Source: Planctomycetota bacterium (lineage in GTDB: Bacteria > Planctomycetota > E44-bin39). From it: DNA of 64,000 nucleotides. The DNA is taken from contig SOJX01000065.1 in assembly GCA_004376375.1 (NCBI GenBank), positions 42,833 through 106,832 on the forward strand, in the 5' to 3' direction. The notes beneath the pieces were generated by a model. It did no database searches. It worked only from the letters and a program-made list of their open reading frames with translations, and was not told where the DNA came from. Made by a program: the position numbers and the translations under genes. Positions 25,441 through 34,399 of the stretch are shown piece after piece (the stretch's first letter is position 1; each line of letters opens with the position of its first letter).

Positions 25441-27021
25441 ATGCCGAGGCAAAGTACGCCATATAAGAAAAAGACTGCGCCCCCGCGCCGGGGAGTGCGG
25501 ATTGCATTCCGGTTTGCCGCGGTTACCGCGCTGCTTGCCGCTTATCTGGTAATAGCCCTTTCCGGCTGCAGGCCGCGGTCCGGTAATAGATACGGCCCCT
25601 ATCCCGTGCCGGTTGTCGCGAAAAACGTGATCCTGATCATCGGCGACGGTATGGACCTTGCCAGTGAGGTTGCGGCGAGCAGATACCTTTATGGAACGGA
25701 CGACGGCCTTGCGTGGCACGACTCCGACAGGTTCACCTACCGCGGGTACTGCACGACGTGGGACGTAACGACCTATAACGGATACGCCTCGGGTCTTGGA
25801 AAGAAGAACTACGGCATCCATGATTTCAGCCCGTCCGTCGGCTACGATATTTCGAAAGGCGGCGCAAAGCCGTACCCGACTTTCACCGGAGGCGATAACA
25901 GCTATTTCTTTTCAGGTTACGCGGCCGACTCCGCGTCCTCTGCCACGGCGATGGCAACGGGAAAGAAAACGGATACCGGGAATATTGCCTGGGAATCGGG
26001 CGATCCCGCGGGCGGCGCGATTGTAAGCATTACCGACCTGGCGAAAAAACGGCGAAACGCTTCCATCGGAATCGTCACCACGTTTCCCTTCAACCACGCC
26101 ACGCCCGCGTCTTTTGCATCGCACAACCCCAACCGCTACAACCTTTATACGGGATACCGCGGCTACGCCGGGCACGGGGTCGCGGATGAAATAATTACGG
26201 CCGTCAAGCCGAAAGTTGTCATCGGCGGAGGGCATCCCGCGTGGGACAACCCGGCCTTCGACGCGACCAAAGGCAATATTTCGAAGGAATTGTACGACGG
26301 CCTGAAGGACGGCGCGTACGGTTATACGTTTGTTGAAAGAGAAAGTTCGGTGGACGGCGGTGTAGCGCTCCAGGCCGCGGCTGGGAACACCAACGCAAGC
26401 GAATTCAGCAGGCTTTTCGGTCTGTTCGGCGGAAATACTTCCATCTTTGAACCGCCTGTGCCGAGCGATAACGGCTCCGCCATTGTCACGCCGGGCTCGG
26501 AGGAAAACCCGACACTTGCGGAGGCAAGTATCGCCGCGCTTACCGTTCTGAGTAAGAACCCGAACGGTTTTTTCCTTATGGTTGAGCAGGGCGATATCGA
26601 CTGGGCCAACCACCGGAACAATTACCACTGGATGATAGGCGCGATGTGGGACCTCGAGCAGGCCGTGAAGGCCGTCTGCGGATTTATCGACGACAGCGAT
26701 ACCGTTAACTGGAGTAACACACTCGTTATCGTGACCGCCGACCACGCGGTCGGCTTCCTGCGTTTCAACCCGTCGATAACCATGACCAGGGGCGACCTCC
26801 CGACTATGGAAGGTGCTGACTACAGTCACACTTACCCGGACGGCGAAATAACGTACGGCACGACCAGCCACACGAACGAGCTTGTGACTGTATCGGCTGC
26901 GGGCGCGGGCGCGTGGTTGTTCCATCAGTACGAAGGCAGTTGGTATCCGGGCAGGAAAATTATCGACAACACGCACATTTTTAAAGTCATGTCACGCGCG
27001 ATGGGGCTGAGCCAGTATTGA
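25441..27021 (+). CDS. Alkaline phosphatase, lipoprotein
   Basis: The 526-residue alkaline phosphatase of the PhoA superfamily hydrolyses phosphate monoesters outside the cytoplasm. A basic N-terminus and hydrophobic segment end in lipobox LSGC (Cys43). Catalytic elements: IIGDGMD (metal ligand), DSASSATAMATGKKTDTG with the Ser nucleophile, EQGDIDWANH, TADHAVG and TTSHTNE. The insertion between the two metal-ligand groups is of ordinary length. The start at 25441 is chosen because the longer frame begins upstream of the promoter. No Pho box was recognised. Confidence 0.92.
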   Translation: MPRQSTPYKKKTAPPRRGVRIAFRFAAVTALLAAYLVIALSGCRPRSGNRYGPYPVPVVAKNVILIIGDGMDLASEVAASRYLYGTDDGLAWHDSDRFTYRGYCTTWDVTTYNGYASGLGKKNYGIHDFSPSVGYDISKGGAKPYPTFTGGDNSYFFSGYAADSASSATAMATGKKTDTGNIAWESGDPAGGAIVSITDLAKKRRNASIGIVTTFPFNHATPASFASHNPNRYNLYTGYRGYAGHGVADEIITAVKPKVVIGGGHPAWDNPAFDATKGNISKELYDGLKDGAYGYTFVERESSVDGGVALQAAAGNTNASEFSRLFGLFGGNTSIFEPPVPSDNGSAIVTPGSEENPTLAEASIAALTVLSKNPNGFFLMVEQGDIDWANHRNNYHWMIGAMWDLEQAVKAVCGFIDDSDTVNWSNTLVIVTADHAVGFLRFNPSITMTRGDLPTMEGADYSHTYPDGEITYGTTSHTNELVTVSAAGAGAWLFHQYEGSWYPGRKIIDNTHIFKVMSRAMGLSQY

Positions 27022-27028
27022 TATGCTG

Positions 27029-28225
27029 CTATTTCTTTTCCGCTTTTAACTCTTCTCCTGTTTTTCCACCGTGCTCTCGGAGTTCTTTTGCACATTGAGG
27101 AACGCCTTCGTCAATTGCATAATCAAGCGGAGTCTTACCTTTTTCATCAAGTGCGTTTACCTTGGACCCGTTTTCTATAAAGAAACGGATGAGTGTTTTG
27201 TCGTCGTGCTCGAATCCACAAGCAGCAATGTGAAGCGGTGTCCATCCTAGCTCGGTTTTCGCGTTTATCTTTGCTCCATGTTCAAGAAGAATCCCGGCAG
27301 CTTTCTTTTTGCAGTTCACCGCTGCCGTATGCAGCGGTGTCATTCCCATCATTCCCTTCGCATTCACGTCTGCGCCTTTATCGATAAGAAAGTTTATTAT
27401 TGTCTCGTTCGCGAGACCTACAGCTGCATGCAGCGGCAGGTCCGACCCGTTACTCTCATAGTTTAATAGCGCGCCCTTCTCTATCAGGAGAGCCGCTATT
27501 TTAATTCGGCTTTTTATTGCAGCATACGTAAGCGGAGTATAGCCCCATTTCGTACGGGCGTTTACGTCGAGACCTTTTTCGATAAGAAGTGACGCGACTT
27601 CCAGGTGCCCCTTTCCCGATGCGCCGTGGAGAGGAGTCACCCCTCTCTCGTCTCTGACAGTTATATCTGCGCCTTTTTCAAGGAGAAACTGAACAGTGTC
27701 TTTGTGGCCATATGTTGCTGCGAGGTGAAGAGGTGTGAGCCCGTATTCGTAATTGGCATTTATGTCCGCCCCCTTTCGAAGCAGAAGTGCTGCCGTTTTA
27801 TTGTGGCCTTTTCTTGCGGCTTTGTGTAACGGTGTTTCCGGTCCTCTGTCTGTGGCGTTTACGTTCTCGCCCATGTCGATCAGGAGGGCGACGACGGTCC
27901 GGAAGTCATTTTCCGCCGCCAGGTGAATGGGGTGACGATTGCGTTTGTCGCTAGGTATTTTCGAAAGAGGGTTCTTCCAGTGCTTTTTCAGAAACTCCGC
28001 AGCATCTTCACCGCCGTGAAGTTCTTTTGCGAGTGCTGCCGTTCCTCTCCTGCCGAGGGAAAGCAGTTTGTCGGTTGCCTTGATGCGTTCTTTAGCTTCA
28101 TCTGAATGAAACTTCGAGACATTCCACCGGACCTGAAGCGGTACCCGTAGAAAAAGGCCGGTCATTAACAGGACAAATATTATAATCAAAGACAGGGCGA
28201 GTTTTAATGGCAGGTTGGACTTCAT
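27029..28225 (-). CDS. Ankyrin-repeat protein with N-terminal membrane anchor
   Basis: The 398-residue product has an N-terminal hydrophobic segment (about 8-28), a helical linker (LLSLGRRGTAALAKEL) and then about nine ankyrin repeats of 33 residues (HPIHLAAENDFRTVVALL and so on). It ends in a HGGKTGEELK tail. The N-terminal 60 residues align with the ankyrin protein at 34400 (LPLKLAL.../VSKFHSDEA against LPVKLAV.../VSKYRSDDA), so the two are paralogues. The anchor predicts an extracytoplasmic ankyrin domain. The promoter lies within the 3' end of asnB and ends 6 nt before the ATG. Confidence 0.85.
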   Translation of the reverse strand: MKSNLPLKLALSLIIIFVLLMTGLFLRVPLQVRWNVSKFHSDEAKERIKATDKLLSLGRRGTAALAKELHGGEDAAEFLKKHWKNPLSKIPSDKRNRHPIHLAAENDFRTVVALLIDMGENVNATDRGPETPLHKAARKGHNKTAALLLRKGADINANYEYGLTPLHLAATYGHKDTVQFLLEKGADITVRDERGVTPLHGASGKGHLEVASLLIEKGLDVNARTKWGYTPLTYAAIKSRIKIAALLIEKGALLNYESNGSDLPLHAAVGLANETIINFLIDKGADVNAKGMMGMTPLHTAAVNCKKKAAGILLEHGAKINAKTELGWTPLHIAACGFEHDDKTLIRFFIENGSKVNALDEKGKTPLDYAIDEGVPQCAKELREHGGKTGEELKAEKK

Positions 28226-28231
28226 AATTCC

Positions 28232-28260
28232 ATTCTAGTTGTTTTTAAACCATAATTCAA
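28232..28260 (-). promoter_or_regulatory. Leaderless promoter inside the 3' end of asnB
   Basis: The minus strand reads TTGAAT, 17 nt, TAGAAT, then 6 nt to the ATG of the ankyrin gene. The -35 box lies within the last codons of asnB, and the -10 overlaps its stop. Confidence 0.7.
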
Positions 28261-30133
28261 GCAGCAGGACCGCCATAAGGCGCTTGTTTTCGAGAAGCTC
28301 TTTCGAGCGCGGCGCGTTCCTGAGCTTTTCGACGTAATCCGCGTCGAGTATTCCCTTCTCAACGCATTTCGGCGATGCGAAAATATCTTTCACATAAGAA
28401 TCGAAATCGTCTTTAAAGACTTTTTCCACCGGGATATAGAAGGCGTGCTTGGGCGTATAAGCAGTGTTTCCCGGCAGCATCGGCTCGGCCGCGCGGCGGA
28501 GAAGCAGCTTGTCGGTCATCAGGCGGAACTTGGCCTTCGCGGGCAGGCGTGCGCAGAACTCCACGATGCGGTGGTCGAGGTACGGCACCCGCGCCTCGAG
28601 CCCGCTCCCCATCGTCAGCTTGTCCTGCTTGAAAAGAATATTGTCGGGCAGCCAGTTCGCGAGGTCGTACTTCGTCAGCCGCCCGAGAAAAGATTCGTTT
28701 TCCGAAGGCGTCAGCAATCCGCGCAACCTGTCTTTGAAAGCCGCCCGCCCGTTCTGCGTTGATTCAAAGAATTTCGAATCGTAAGCTTCCTTTTTCTCGT
28801 CTTCGGAGAAAAGCGACGCAAGCGTAAGGTACGCTTCAGCCGGGTCGTCGAGGACGGAAAGCAGGTGCGCGAGCTTTTCCTTCCCCTGCTGCCCGAGGTC
28901 GGCCGGGTAGCGGAAAAATACGTTCCAGAAAGATGTGGGGAGGGCGCGCACGATCGCGGGCGCCATCCTGCGCACTTCTTTCGGCGCAAGGCGTTTCAGA
29001 TAATCAGCGTAATAAAGCGCGAAATGGTGGATGTAACCGTTGAGGATTTCGTCTCCGCCCTCGCCGGTGAGCACGACCTTGACGTTTTTCGCCGTCTCCC
29101 GCGCGAGGAGGTAGATCGGAATTATTATCGCGTCCCCCAGCGGGTCGTCGAGGTGGCCGAGGATTTTCGGCAATAGGTCGAACGACTGGGCGCCGACCGT
29201 GAGCTCGTGGTGGTTCGATTTGAAATGTTGTGCGAACCGCCTGGCCCGCTCGGTCTCGTCGATGTCGGTGCCGAAGTCTATCGTGAAAGTTTCGACCGGC
29301 CGCCCCATCGCCTGCGCCATGTGCCCGACGACGCAGCCCGAATCCACGCCGCCGGAAAGGAACGCGCCGAGCGGCACGTCTGACATCAGCCGTATCCGCA
29401 CGCTGTCGGAAACGAGCGCGCGGAACTCTTCGAGCAGGGCGCTTTCGGATCTGTCGCGCCGCTCCGCAGTATCGAAATCCCAGTAGCGGTTTACCGTCAC
29501 CCGTCCGTTTTCGACGACAAGGCTGTGGCCGGGAAGGAGTTTGCGGACCGAGCGATACATTGTCATCTCGCCCGGGATGTAGCGGAACGTGAGGTACGCG
29601 TCCACCGCGTCGAGGTCGAGTTCGGAATTAAAACCGGGTATAAGGCGAAGCGCTTTTATCTCACTCGCAAATGCAAAAGTGCCGTTGCCGCTGGAATAAT
29701 AAAACGGTTTTATTCCCAGCCTGTCGCGCGCGGCGAAAAGGCGTCTGTTTTTTGAATCGTAAACCGCGAATGCGAACATGCCGTTCAAACGCTTGACGCA
29801 TTCTGTGCCGTATTCCTCGTATGCGTGGAGGATTGTTTCGCTGTCGCTCCTGGTCGTGAAGCGGTGGCCTTTCGATTCCAGTTTGCGGCGGATATCGAGG
29901 TGGTTGTAGATTTCGCCGTTGACGATGATGTGGACGGACTTGTCCTCGTTTGCGATCGGCTGCGCGCCGCCTTCGACGTCGATGATGGAGAGCCGCGCAT
30001 GCCCGAGCGCGGCCGCGCCGGATTTGTCGACGTAAACGCCGCGCCCGTCCGGTCCGCGGTGTGCAAGCGAATCCGTCATCCGCTCGATGAGCGCTTTATC
30101 TTTTATCCCGATATAGCCGCAGATTCCGCACAT
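28235..30133 (-). CDS. asnB: Asparagine synthase (glutamine-hydrolysing)
   Basis: The 632-residue product has Met-Cys2 at the N-terminus as the glutaminase nucleophile (MCGICGYIG), with RLSIID, NGEIYNH and RSDSE of the class II amidotransferase domain. A synthase domain (from about 220) has the ATP-binding SGGVDSG and the GEGGDEI motif. It makes Asn from Asp with Gln and ATP. In polysaccharide clusters AsnB-like proteins also amidate uronic acids; its position next to aminotransferase and sugar-modifying genes makes that plausible here. Confidence 0.9.
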   Translation of the reverse strand: MCGICGYIGIKDKALIERMTDSLAHRGPDGRGVYVDKSGAAALGHARLSIIDVEGGAQPIANEDKSVHIIVNGEIYNHLDIRRKLESKGHRFTTRSDSETILHAYEEYGTECVKRLNGMFAFAVYDSKNRRLFAARDRLGIKPFYYSSGNGTFAFASEIKALRLIPGFNSELDLDAVDAYLTFRYIPGEMTMYRSVRKLLPGHSLVVENGRVTVNRYWDFDTAERRDRSESALLEEFRALVSDSVRIRLMSDVPLGAFLSGGVDSGCVVGHMAQAMGRPVETFTIDFGTDIDETERARRFAQHFKSNHHELTVGAQSFDLLPKILGHLDDPLGDAIIIPIYLLARETAKNVKVVLTGEGGDEILNGYIHHFALYYADYLKRLAPKEVRRMAPAIVRALPTSFWNVFFRYPADLGQQGKEKLAHLLSVLDDPAEAYLTLASLFSEDEKKEAYDSKFFESTQNGRAAFKDRLRGLLTPSENESFLGRLTKYDLANWLPDNILFKQDKLTMGSGLEARVPYLDHRIVEFCARLPAKAKFRLMTDKLLLRRAAEPMLPGNTAYTPKHAFYIPVEKVFKDDFDSYVKDIFASPKCVEKGILDADYVEKLRNAPRSKELLENKRLMAVLLLELWFKNN

Positions 30134-30142
30134 TTTAATTCA

Positions 30143-30635
30143 GTGATAGGTGATAAGATGTAAGTGATAAGTAAAGAATATCAGAAGAAAGAGCTCTCGC
30201 TTCAATCATTGTTAATTTGCCTCCTGAGGTAGTTAATATACCCGTTTAGTAACTTCTCAGCCTCTTTTCCTTTGCTGTATAAGGCGTCGAATTTTTCCTG
30301 GCTGATATAACCGGCGTCAAGGGCTGTATAAAGGTGATCCAGGGATTCGCTCAGAGAGCCTCTTGCAATACAGGTGATTTGAGTGGTTTCTCGGAAATGA
30401 TATCGCCCATGTCCTTCCGCTATATTTGCAGTTATGGATATTACCGCGCGTTTCATCTGCTGCGCAAGGACATAATCTTCATTCTTCGGCAAGCCCTGAG
30501 CGATTTCATAGACACCCCTACGAAATTCCCTTGCTGACTTCCAGGCCTCCAGTTCTTCAAATCCTCTTCCCATGATCAATCTCGCATATTAAAATGGTTT
30601 TCCTTATCACCTATCACTTACCACCTATCACTTAT
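30143..30635. mobile_element. Putative hairpin element carrying a four-helix-bundle gene
   Basis: A left array of GTGATAGGTGATAAG words (30143-30172) and a complementary right array of CTTATCACCTATCACTTA words (30602-30635) enclose only the four-helix-bundle gene. The right arm begins at the stop codon of the aminotransferase gene and the left arm ends 10 bp from the asnB start, so the unit fills the gap between two genes of one operon. The element status is inferred from structure. Confidence 0.5.
30202..30573 (-). CDS. Four-helix-bundle protein (23S rRNA intervening-sequence type)
   Basis: The 123-residue protein is of the S23/IVP four-helix-bundle family. It begins FEELEAWKSAREF, has the conserved NIAEGHGR motif near residue 58, and ends with two more helices. 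Relatives are encoded inside intervening sequences of 23S rRNA, where flanking inverted repeats form a stem, and one relative is the Avd accessory protein of diversity-generating retroelements. No rRNA and no reverse transcriptase is present here. The gene instead lies between inverted word arrays. ATG 30573 is chosen over TTG 30579. Confidence 0.85.
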   Translation of the reverse strand: MGRGFEELEAWKSAREFRRGVYEIAQGLPKNEDYVLAQQMKRAVISITANIAEGHGRYHFRETTQITCIARGSLSESLDHLYTALDAGYISQEKFDALYSKGKEAEKLLNGYINYLRRQINND

Positions 30636-31737
30636 TGGTGAGGAAATCCTTTATACCGTTCACAACCGCTTCGATCTGTTCGTCGGTGAGTTCCGCGAAC
30701 ATGGGCAAAGACAGAATCCGCTTTGCCGCTTTTTCGGTGACGGGGAAGTCGCCTTCCTCGTACGGAAGCTCGGCGTAGGCCTTCTGCATGTGGATCGGGA
30801 TCGGGTAATGGAGCCCGGCGTAGATTTCCCTCTCCTTCAGAAACTCGAGGCATCCGTCGCGGTTGTCCATCTCGATAACGAAGAGGTGGTACACGTGCCT
30901 GACGTAATCTACTTCGACCGGTGTTTTAACTTCCTCCACGTCGGCGAGCAATTCGCGGTAACGCTCCGCATTCGCCCGGCGGGCATCGTTCCACTTGTCG
31001 AGATACTTCAGCTTCACGTTGAGAATCGCGGCCTGCAACGCATCCAGCCGTGAGTTGCCGCCTTTTACCGTGTGGACGTATTTCTTCTCCTGCCCGTAAT
31101 CGCGGAGCATTTTTATTTCTTCGGCAATCCCGCCGTCGTTTGTCGTAATTGCGCCGGCGTCGCCGTAGGCGCCGAGGTTTTTCCCGGGGTAGAAACTGAA
31201 CGCGGACGAGGCGCCGATCGAGCCGCAGCGCATGCCCTTATATTCCGCGCCGTGGGCCTGGCAAGCGTCCTCGATAACGACGAGGTTGTGTTCGTTCGCG
31301 ATTTTATCCAGCGCATCCATATCGCAGGGCTGGCCGAAGAGATGGACCGGCATGAGCGCTTTCGTTTTTTCCGTTATCGCTTCGGCGGTTTTTTCGGGGT
31401 CGATATTGTAGGTAACGGGATCGCAGTCGACAAGAACGGGAACCGCGCCGACCATCGAGACCGGGAGCGCGGTCGCGATAAACGTGTTCGCGGGTACGAT
31501 AACCTCGTCGCCCGGCCCGATACCGTGCACCTCGCACAGCAGGCGCAGCGCTTCGAGTCCGCTCGAGACTCCGACCGCGTGTTTCGCGCCGCAGAATTCC
31601 GCAAATGCTTTTTCGAAATCCGCGACGGCCGGGCCAAGGATGAACGCAGTGTTCTCGACCGCGTTACTTATCGCGGCGTCGATTTCGTCCTTGATTGAAA
31701 GATACTGCGCTTTAAGGTCTACGAAGTTGACTCGCAT
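30628..31737 (-). CDS. DegT/DnrJ/EryC1-family sugar aminotransferase (WbpE/WlbC-like)
   Basis: The 369-residue PLP-dependent aminotransferase has [30 protein letters not shown] and the Schiff-base lysine in [15 protein letters not shown] (near 185). It adds an amino group to a 3-keto or 4-keto nucleotide sugar. Because the dehydrogenase and N-acetyltransferase genes just upstream resemble WbpB/WlbA and WbpD/WlbB, the likely substrate is the 3-keto form of UDP-GlcNAcA. The start is ATG 31737 with GGAG 7 nt before. Its stop codon lies in the right arm of the hairpin element. Confidence 0.85.
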   Translation of the reverse strand: MRVNFVDLKAQYLSIKDEIDAAISNAVENTAFILGPAVADFEKAFAEFCGAKHAVGVSSGLEALRLLCEVHGIGPGDEVIVPANTFIATALPVSMVGAVPVLVDCDPVTYNIDPEKTAEAITEKTKALMPVHLFGQPCDMDALDKIANEHNLVVIEDACQAHGAEYKGMRCGSIGASSAFSFYPGKNLGAYGDAGAITTNDGGIAEEIKMLRDYGQEKKYVHTVKGGNSRLDALQAAILNVKLKYLDKWNDARRANAERYRELLADVEEVKTPVEVDYVRHVYHLFVIEMDNRDGCLEFLKEREIYAGLHYPIPIHMQKAYAELPYEEGDFPVTEKAAKRILSLPMFAELTDEQIEAVVNGIKDFLTNK

Positions 31738-31751
31738 GATATTTCTCCGCT

Positions 31752-31818
31752 TGTAGGGGCGGGCCCCTGCGCCCGCCCGCGGAAGGAAGACGGGCAACCG
31801 CGGGGGGTTGCCCCTACA
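31752..31818. repeat. TGTAGGGGC element with two fused cores
   Basis: Outer arms TGTAGGGGC and GCCCCTACA enclose two hairpins, GGGCCCCTGCGCCC and GGGCAACCGCGGGGGGTTGCCC, separated by AAGGAAGA. It looks like two family members joined, or one with an enlarged core. Confidence 0.8.
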
Positions 31819-31820
31819 TA

Positions 31821-32552
31821 TTACGATTTTACGCCGAGCGCGAGATAAATCAGCGGCCGCAGAATACTCCACCAGCCGGTGATGGGCGCCATCTTCGTAT
31901 AGCCGAGCTCTTTCGGCGGATAGATTTTCGTTACCGGCGCCTCCGTTACGCGGTATCCCAGCTTTATCGCCTTGTAGAAAATATAGGGCTCGAGCTCGTA
32001 CTTGTCAAGCCATGGGTCGTTTATGCGGAACCGCGGATCGTCAAGCATCGAAATCCGCATCGCGCGGAAGCCGTTGGTCGAGTCCGTAATCTTCCGCCCG
32101 CTGACGGCGGAGAAAAGACACGGGTGCACGAGCCGCGTCGCGAACTGGCGGTAGAAAGGCATGTTGCCGAAATTGCCGCCGGGAAGGTAGCGCGAGCCCT
32201 GAACGAAATCGTAGCCGCTTTTGATTATCGGGTCGATAAGGCGCGGTATCTCCGCCGGGCGGTCCTTGTTGTTCCCGGCCATCACGACGAGTATGGTGAA
32301 ACCGCCGCTGCGCGTTTCGCTGATGGCGAGGCGGATGACGTTTCCGACTCCCGTGCGGCCGCCGGTCGAGACCACGCGCGCGCCCGCTTTTTCGGCCGCC
32401 TCTTTCGTACGGTCGGTCGAGCCGTCGTCGATGACGAGCATCTCGTCGACGACGTCCATCGGTACCTGCTCAACTACAAGCCCGATTTTATTTTCCTCGT
32501 TAAATGCCGGCGCGAAGGCGAGTACGCGGTGGCCGTTACGATTCCGAGCCAT
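31821..32552 (-). CDS. Glycosyltransferase family 2
   Basis: The 243-residue GT-A protein has [22 protein letters not shown], and [12 protein letters not shown] in the place of the usual DxD segment. The NN-D variant is typical of a dolichyl-phosphate mannosyltransferase-like subgroup in glycan clusters. No transmembrane anchor is seen except a weakly hydrophobic C-terminus. The start ATG 32552 overlaps the end of the acetyltransferase gene by 17 nt, so they are translationally coupled. Confidence 0.8.
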   Translation of the reverse strand: MARNRNGHRVLAFAPAFNEENKIGLVVEQVPMDVVDEMLVIDDGSTDRTKEAAEKAGARVVSTGGRTGVGNVIRLAISETRSGGFTILVVMAGNNKDRPAEIPRLIDPIIKSGYDFVQGSRYLPGGNFGNMPFYRQFATRLVHPCLFSAVSGRKITDSTNGFRAMRISMLDDPRFRINDPWLDKYELEPYIFYKAIKLGYRVTEAPVTKIYPPKELGYTKMAPITGWWSILRPLIYLALGVKS

Positions 32553-33162
32553 AGGCAAGGCCCTTTTTGCCGTGGGTGCAGGGGAGTTTGCTTACCGGCC
32601 CGATAAGCTTTGCGGGGTTGCCGCTGACCAGCATGCCCGGCGGTACGTCCTTGCGGACGACTGCGCCGGCGCCGACGAGCGCGCCTTCTCCGATTGTGAT
32701 GTGGGGGAAAAGCACCGCGCTGATGCCGATTCGCGCGCCTCGTTTTATCGTCGGGCCTTTCATGCACTCGGTGCAGATTGGGTGGAGGTCGTTGGCGATT
32801 TTCACGCCGGGCGCGAGAAACACGTCGTCCTCGATAACCGTGAACTGGGCCACGTAAACCTGGTTGTGGATGCGGACGCCGCTGCCGATTCTGCAGCCGT
32901 AGTCGATGGTCGAATGGTTCCAGATGCGCAGGTTTTCGCCGATCTCGTTTTCCTCGCGGATAACCGCGTAGTGGCCGGTCTCGAGCCCCGGTCCGATCGT
33001 GCTGCCGGCGTAAATAATTGTTCCCGTGCGGACGACCGCACCGTCGCCGATGGTGAGCGTATTATCTTTAATGCTGCGGCCCGGAAGCAGGCCGACTACC
33101 GCACCGTCGTGAGTGACGACATTTTTGCCGAGATTGATTTTATCGGTGATTTCAGGTTTCAT
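32536..33162 (-). CDS. Hexapeptide-repeat N-acetyltransferase (WbpD/WlbB-like)
   Basis: The 208-residue left-handed beta-helix acyltransferase shows repeated I-G-x-G/N hexapeptides, with IWNHSTIDYGCRIG, the APGVKIANDLHP segment and a terminal SGNPAKLIG. The family includes WbpD/WlbB, which N-acetylate UDP-GlcNAc(3N)A. It is 3 nt from the dehydrogenase gene and overlaps the GT2 gene. Function is by similarity and context; other amino-sugar acetyltransferases cannot be excluded. Confidence 0.82.
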   Translation of the reverse strand: MKPEITDKINLGKNVVTHDGAVVGLLPGRSIKDNTLTIGDGAVVRTGTIIYAGSTIGPGLETGHYAVIREENEIGENLRIWNHSTIDYGCRIGSGVRIHNQVYVAQFTVIEDDVFLAPGVKIANDLHPICTECMKGPTIKRGARIGISAVLFPHITIGEGALVGAGAVVRKDVPPGMLVSGNPAKLIGPVSKLPCTHGKKGLAYGSES

Positions 33163-33165
33163 CTT

Positions 33166-34173
33166 TTAAACTTCAACCGGTGCGCCGCCGGCCTCGATGG
33201 ATTTCTGCGTGGCTTCGAGCACCGCCACCACGCCCGCAGCGAACGCGCCGTCGCTGAAGGATTCCGCGCGCTTTGAAATACAATCGATGAAATGCTGCGA
33301 CTGCGCCCTGAGCGGCTCGGACATCTTCACCTTCGGAATCGTGATGTCGCCCTCGCGCGCAAGAAGGTGAAACTCGCCGAAGCTCTCGTAATACGGCTCC
33401 TGTATCACGCTTTTGTCGTAGATATGGATCGGGCCGACCGGGTCGAGGTCGTCCCATGTGACCATTTTCCGGTCGCCGACGAGCGTAATCGTGCGGATTT
33501 TTTTCGGGTCGAGCCAGCTCACGTGCACGTTGGCGACCTGTCCCGACGGATAGGTGAGGGTCAGGAACGCGAGGTCTTCCAGCTCTTTCTGCAGAAAGCA
33601 TTTCCCGCTCGCCGACACCGTCGTCGGGCATCCGCCGAAGATATAGTTGAAAATCGAGATGTCGTGCGTCGCAAGGTCGAAGACCGCGCCCACGTCTTCG
33701 CGTATGGGGCCGAGGTTCACGCGCGTCGCGTGCCCGTAGTAAACCTTTCCAAGCGACCCGTCGTCCGAGCATTCCTTGAGTTTCAATATCCCGGAATTGA
33801 AAAGAAAGACGTGGCCGACCATAAGTACGCGGCCGTTCTTCTTCGCCAGTTCGTCCAGCTCGCGGCACTGCACCGCCGTGACGGCAAGCGGTTTTTCGGC
33901 CAGGACGTCCAGCCCGGCCCCGAGCGCGGCTTTGACAAGCTCGTAATGCGTCGCCGTCGGCGTTGCTATGACGACCGCGTCCAGCCCGTCGTGCGCGAAG
34001 AGCTCGTCGGCGGTTTTGTAAGCGGTAACCTCCGGGTAAGAGGCCAGTATCGCTTTTCGCCGCTCCTCGCTGGTGTCGGCGACCGCGACGACCGTCGAGC
34101 CGGACAGCTGGCTGAAATTCCGGACATGGTTCGGCCCCCAGTGCCCGATCCCGACAACGCCGATGTTGACCAT
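33166..34173 (-). CDS. Gfo/Idh/MocA-family sugar dehydrogenase (WbpB/WlbA-like)
   Basis: The 335-residue oxidoreductase has an N-terminal NAD-binding Rossmann domain (IGVVGIGHWGPNHVRNF), the conserved EKPLAV segment with the catalytic Lys near residue 94, and a C-terminal alpha/beta domain. It oxidises a nucleotide sugar, likely at C3. It heads the order dehydrogenase, acetyltransferase, GT2, aminotransferase, which fits assembly of a diacetamido-uronic acid sugar. The start is ATG 34173 with a strong GGAGG 6 nt before; the 180 nt upstream in the same frame include the promoter. Confidence 0.85.
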   Translation of the reverse strand: MVNIGVVGIGHWGPNHVRNFSQLSGSTVVAVADTSEERRKAILASYPEVTAYKTADELFAHDGLDAVVIATPTATHYELVKAALGAGLDVLAEKPLAVTAVQCRELDELAKKNGRVLMVGHVFLFNSGILKLKECSDDGSLGKVYYGHATRVNLGPIREDVGAVFDLATHDISIFNYIFGGCPTTVSASGKCFLQKELEDLAFLTLTYPSGQVANVHVSWLDPKKIRTITLVGDRKMVTWDDLDPVGPIHIYDKSVIQEPYYESFGEFHLLAREGDITIPKVKMSEPLRAQSQHFIDCISKRAESFSDGAFAAGVVAVLEATQKSIEAGGAPVEV

Positions 34174-34202
34174 GTAACGCCTCCACGATTCCGAGTTGGC
34201 GT

Positions 34203-34231
34203 ATTCTAGCACCGCGCATAAATCGTTGCAA
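34203..34231 (-). promoter_or_regulatory. Promoter of the nucleotide-sugar operon
   Basis: The minus strand reads TTGCAA, 17 nt, TAGAAT, about 30 nt before the ATG at 34173. Confidence 0.7.
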
Positions 34232-34232
34232 G

Positions 34233-34345
34233 GGGAATTACGGATTGCGGAGTTCGGATTTCGGATTGCAGATTCGTTTAGCGGCGCAGCTTGCTGCGCG
34301 CGTAATAAAAATACTGTTAGCGGCCGCGCTTGCGCGGCGTTAATA
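34233..34345. repeat. Word array (CGGATTTCGGATTGC) plus two GC palindromes
   Basis: GGATTGCGGAGTTCGGATTTC-type words (34233-34270) are followed by TTAGCGGCGCAGC/GCTGCGC and TTAGCGGCCGCGC/GCGCGGC hairpins, each followed by TAATAA. The same TTAGCGGC-type palindromes recur near 39943. Confidence 0.7.
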
Positions 34346-34365
34346 ATGACCAATAGACCAATCGT

Positions 34366-34393
34366 TTGAAATCCCCGAATACCGGGTTAGAAT
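34366..34393 (+). promoter_or_regulatory. Leaderless promoter of the ankyrin gene
   Basis: TTGAAA, 16 nt, TAGAAT, then 6 nt to the ATG at 34400. The -10-to-ATG layout is the same as for the paralogue at 28225. Confidence 0.65.
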
Positions 34394-34399
34394 GGAACC

